This document shows positions 13,773-14,437 of a stretch of DNA of 14,437 nt, in pieces. Source of the stretch: an uncultured Haemophilus sp. (GTDB lineage: Bacteria > Pseudomonadota > Gammaproteobacteria > Enterobacterales > Pasteurellaceae). A model generated the notes under the pieces. It searched no databases. It saw only the letters and a program-made list of their open reading frames with translations, and was not told where the DNA came from. The DNA is taken from NCBI GenBank assembly GCA_902481695.1, contig CABSXY010000025.1, positions 1 through 14,437 of the forward strand. The letters run 5' to 3'. The translations under genes and the position numbers were made by a program. Positions within the stretch are counted from its first letter, which is position 1. Each line of letters starts with the position of its first letter.

Positions 13773-14437
13773 ATGAACTTCCCTCAAATCGCCCAACAAG
13801 TGATTGATAAACTTGGCGGTAAAGACAACATCGCCACAGCAGCACATTGCGCAACGCGTTTACGTATTGTGTTAAACGATGAAAGTAAAGTGGACAAAGA
13901 AGGTATTGATAACATTGAAGGCGTGAAAGGGCAGTTTGCTGTCGCTGGTCAATATCAAATTATCTTCGGTTCAGGTACGGTGAATAAAGTCCATGCTGAA
14001 CTTACCAAATTGCTTGGTATCGGCGATGTGAGCAAAGCCGAAGTGGCAGAAGCGGCATCAGGCAACCAAAACTTATTACAACGTTTGGTGAAAGGTTTGG
14101 CAGATATTTTCGTGCCAATCATTCCAGCCATCGTAGCAGGCGGTTTGTTAATGGGTATTCACTCCATGCTTACAGCGAAAGGTTTCTTCGTTGATGAGTT
14201 AAGCGTGATTGATATGCACCCAGGTCTTGCGGATTTGGTGGACTTCATTAATACCATTGCGAACGCACCGTTTGTGTTCTTACCGGTATTACTCGGTTTC
14301 TCTGCAACCCGTAAATTCGGCGGTAACCCATTCTTGGGGGCGGCTCTTGGGATGTTGTTGGTTCACCCTGCATTAGCAGATGGTTGGAACTACGCATTAA
14401 CCCTTGCTCAAGGCAAAATCCAATACTGGAATGTATT
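13773..14437 (+). CDS. scrA: PTS sucrose-type EIIBC permease (5' part, runs off the window)
   Basis: 221 codons are visible with no stop. Residues 1-80 form a glucose-superfamily EIIB domain with the phosphorylation cysteine C26 in AAHCATRLR. It is followed by IEGVKG and IIFGSGTVNKVHAEL, a combination typical of sucrose permeases. The EIIC membrane domain starts at about residue 108 with IFVPIIPAIVAGGLLMG and continues with GFSATRKFGGNPFLGAALGMLLVHPAL. The protein would import a sugar and phosphorylate it using EIIA from elsewhere. Resemblance to enterobacterial ScrA is close over this region, which favours sucrose, although trehalose- or beta-glucoside-type relatives share the layout. AGGAG (13762-13766) lies 6 bases before the ATG. 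Its own metabolic partners, expected downstream, are out of view. Confidence 0.8.
   Translation, partial: MNFPQIAQQVIDKLGGKDNIATAAHCATRLRIVLNDESKVDKEGIDNIEGVKGQFAVAGQYQIIFGSGTVNKVHAELTKLLGIGDVSKAEVAEAASGNQNLLQRLVKGLADIFVPIIPAIVAGGLLMGIHSMLTAKGFFVDELSVIDMHPGLADLVDFINTIANAPFVFLPVLLGFSATRKFGGNPFLGAALGMLLVHPALADGWNYALTLAQGKIQYWNV

Noticed and set aside
1..14437. Search for CRISPR arrays, toxin-antitoxin pairs, retrons, riboswitches and phage genes.
   Set aside because: No regularly spaced repeats, no reverse transcriptase or nuclease genes and no recognised aptamer were seen. All sizeable genes belong to well-known families.

Overview
The window looks like chromosomal DNA of a Haemophilus-type Pasteurellaceae, probably a commensal species near H. 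parainfluenzae rather than H. influenzae Rd. Three observations support this. The FrdABCD, EpmA, SdaA, RecR, TopB and SecG proteins are close to the Haemophilus forms. The DNA is AT-rich. The 9-base Haemophilus uptake signal core AAGTGCGGT occurs nine times on the two strands, about one per 1.6 kb. Species assignment is inference.

Layout from left to right. Positions 1-62 hold the tail of an upstream + strand gene and its terminator. Positions 63-373 carry no intact gene but hold two hairpins and a decayed IS200/IS605-type transposase. A MurR/RpiR-family regulator follows on the - strand (421-1260), then the - strand fumarate reductase operon frdABCD (4717 down to 1378). These are separated by a terminator built from two inverted uptake sequences. 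The lysyl-transferase gene epmA (4996-5979) lies divergently from frdA, the same pairing as in E. coli. Next comes the serine uptake and deamination pair sdaC-sdaA (6218-8861), which shares a terminator with a convergent membrane-anchored metallophosphoesterase gene (9998-8907). A + strand recombination and topology block follows: ybaB-recR-topB (10134-13075). Then secG, a tRNA-Leu(GAG) and a terminator (13192-13679). The start of a sucrose-type PTS permease gene runs off the right edge (13773-14437).

Functionally this is mostly core metabolism and housekeeping. The frd operon supports anaerobic respiration with fumarate. sdaCA imports serine and turns it into pyruvate and ammonia. epmA modifies elongation factor P. 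ybaB-recR-topB serve recombinational repair and DNA topology. secG is part of the protein translocase. Regulatory sequence is the more informative part. A 16-bp palindrome upstream of frd matches both the CRP and FNR consensus. The sdaC promoter has a near-ideal class I CRP arrangement, and a strong ARG-box-like dyad lies in its leader.

I did not find a convincing new multi-gene system. The accessory signals are the IS200 relic, the RpiR regulator with no visible target, and the PTS gene after the tRNA.
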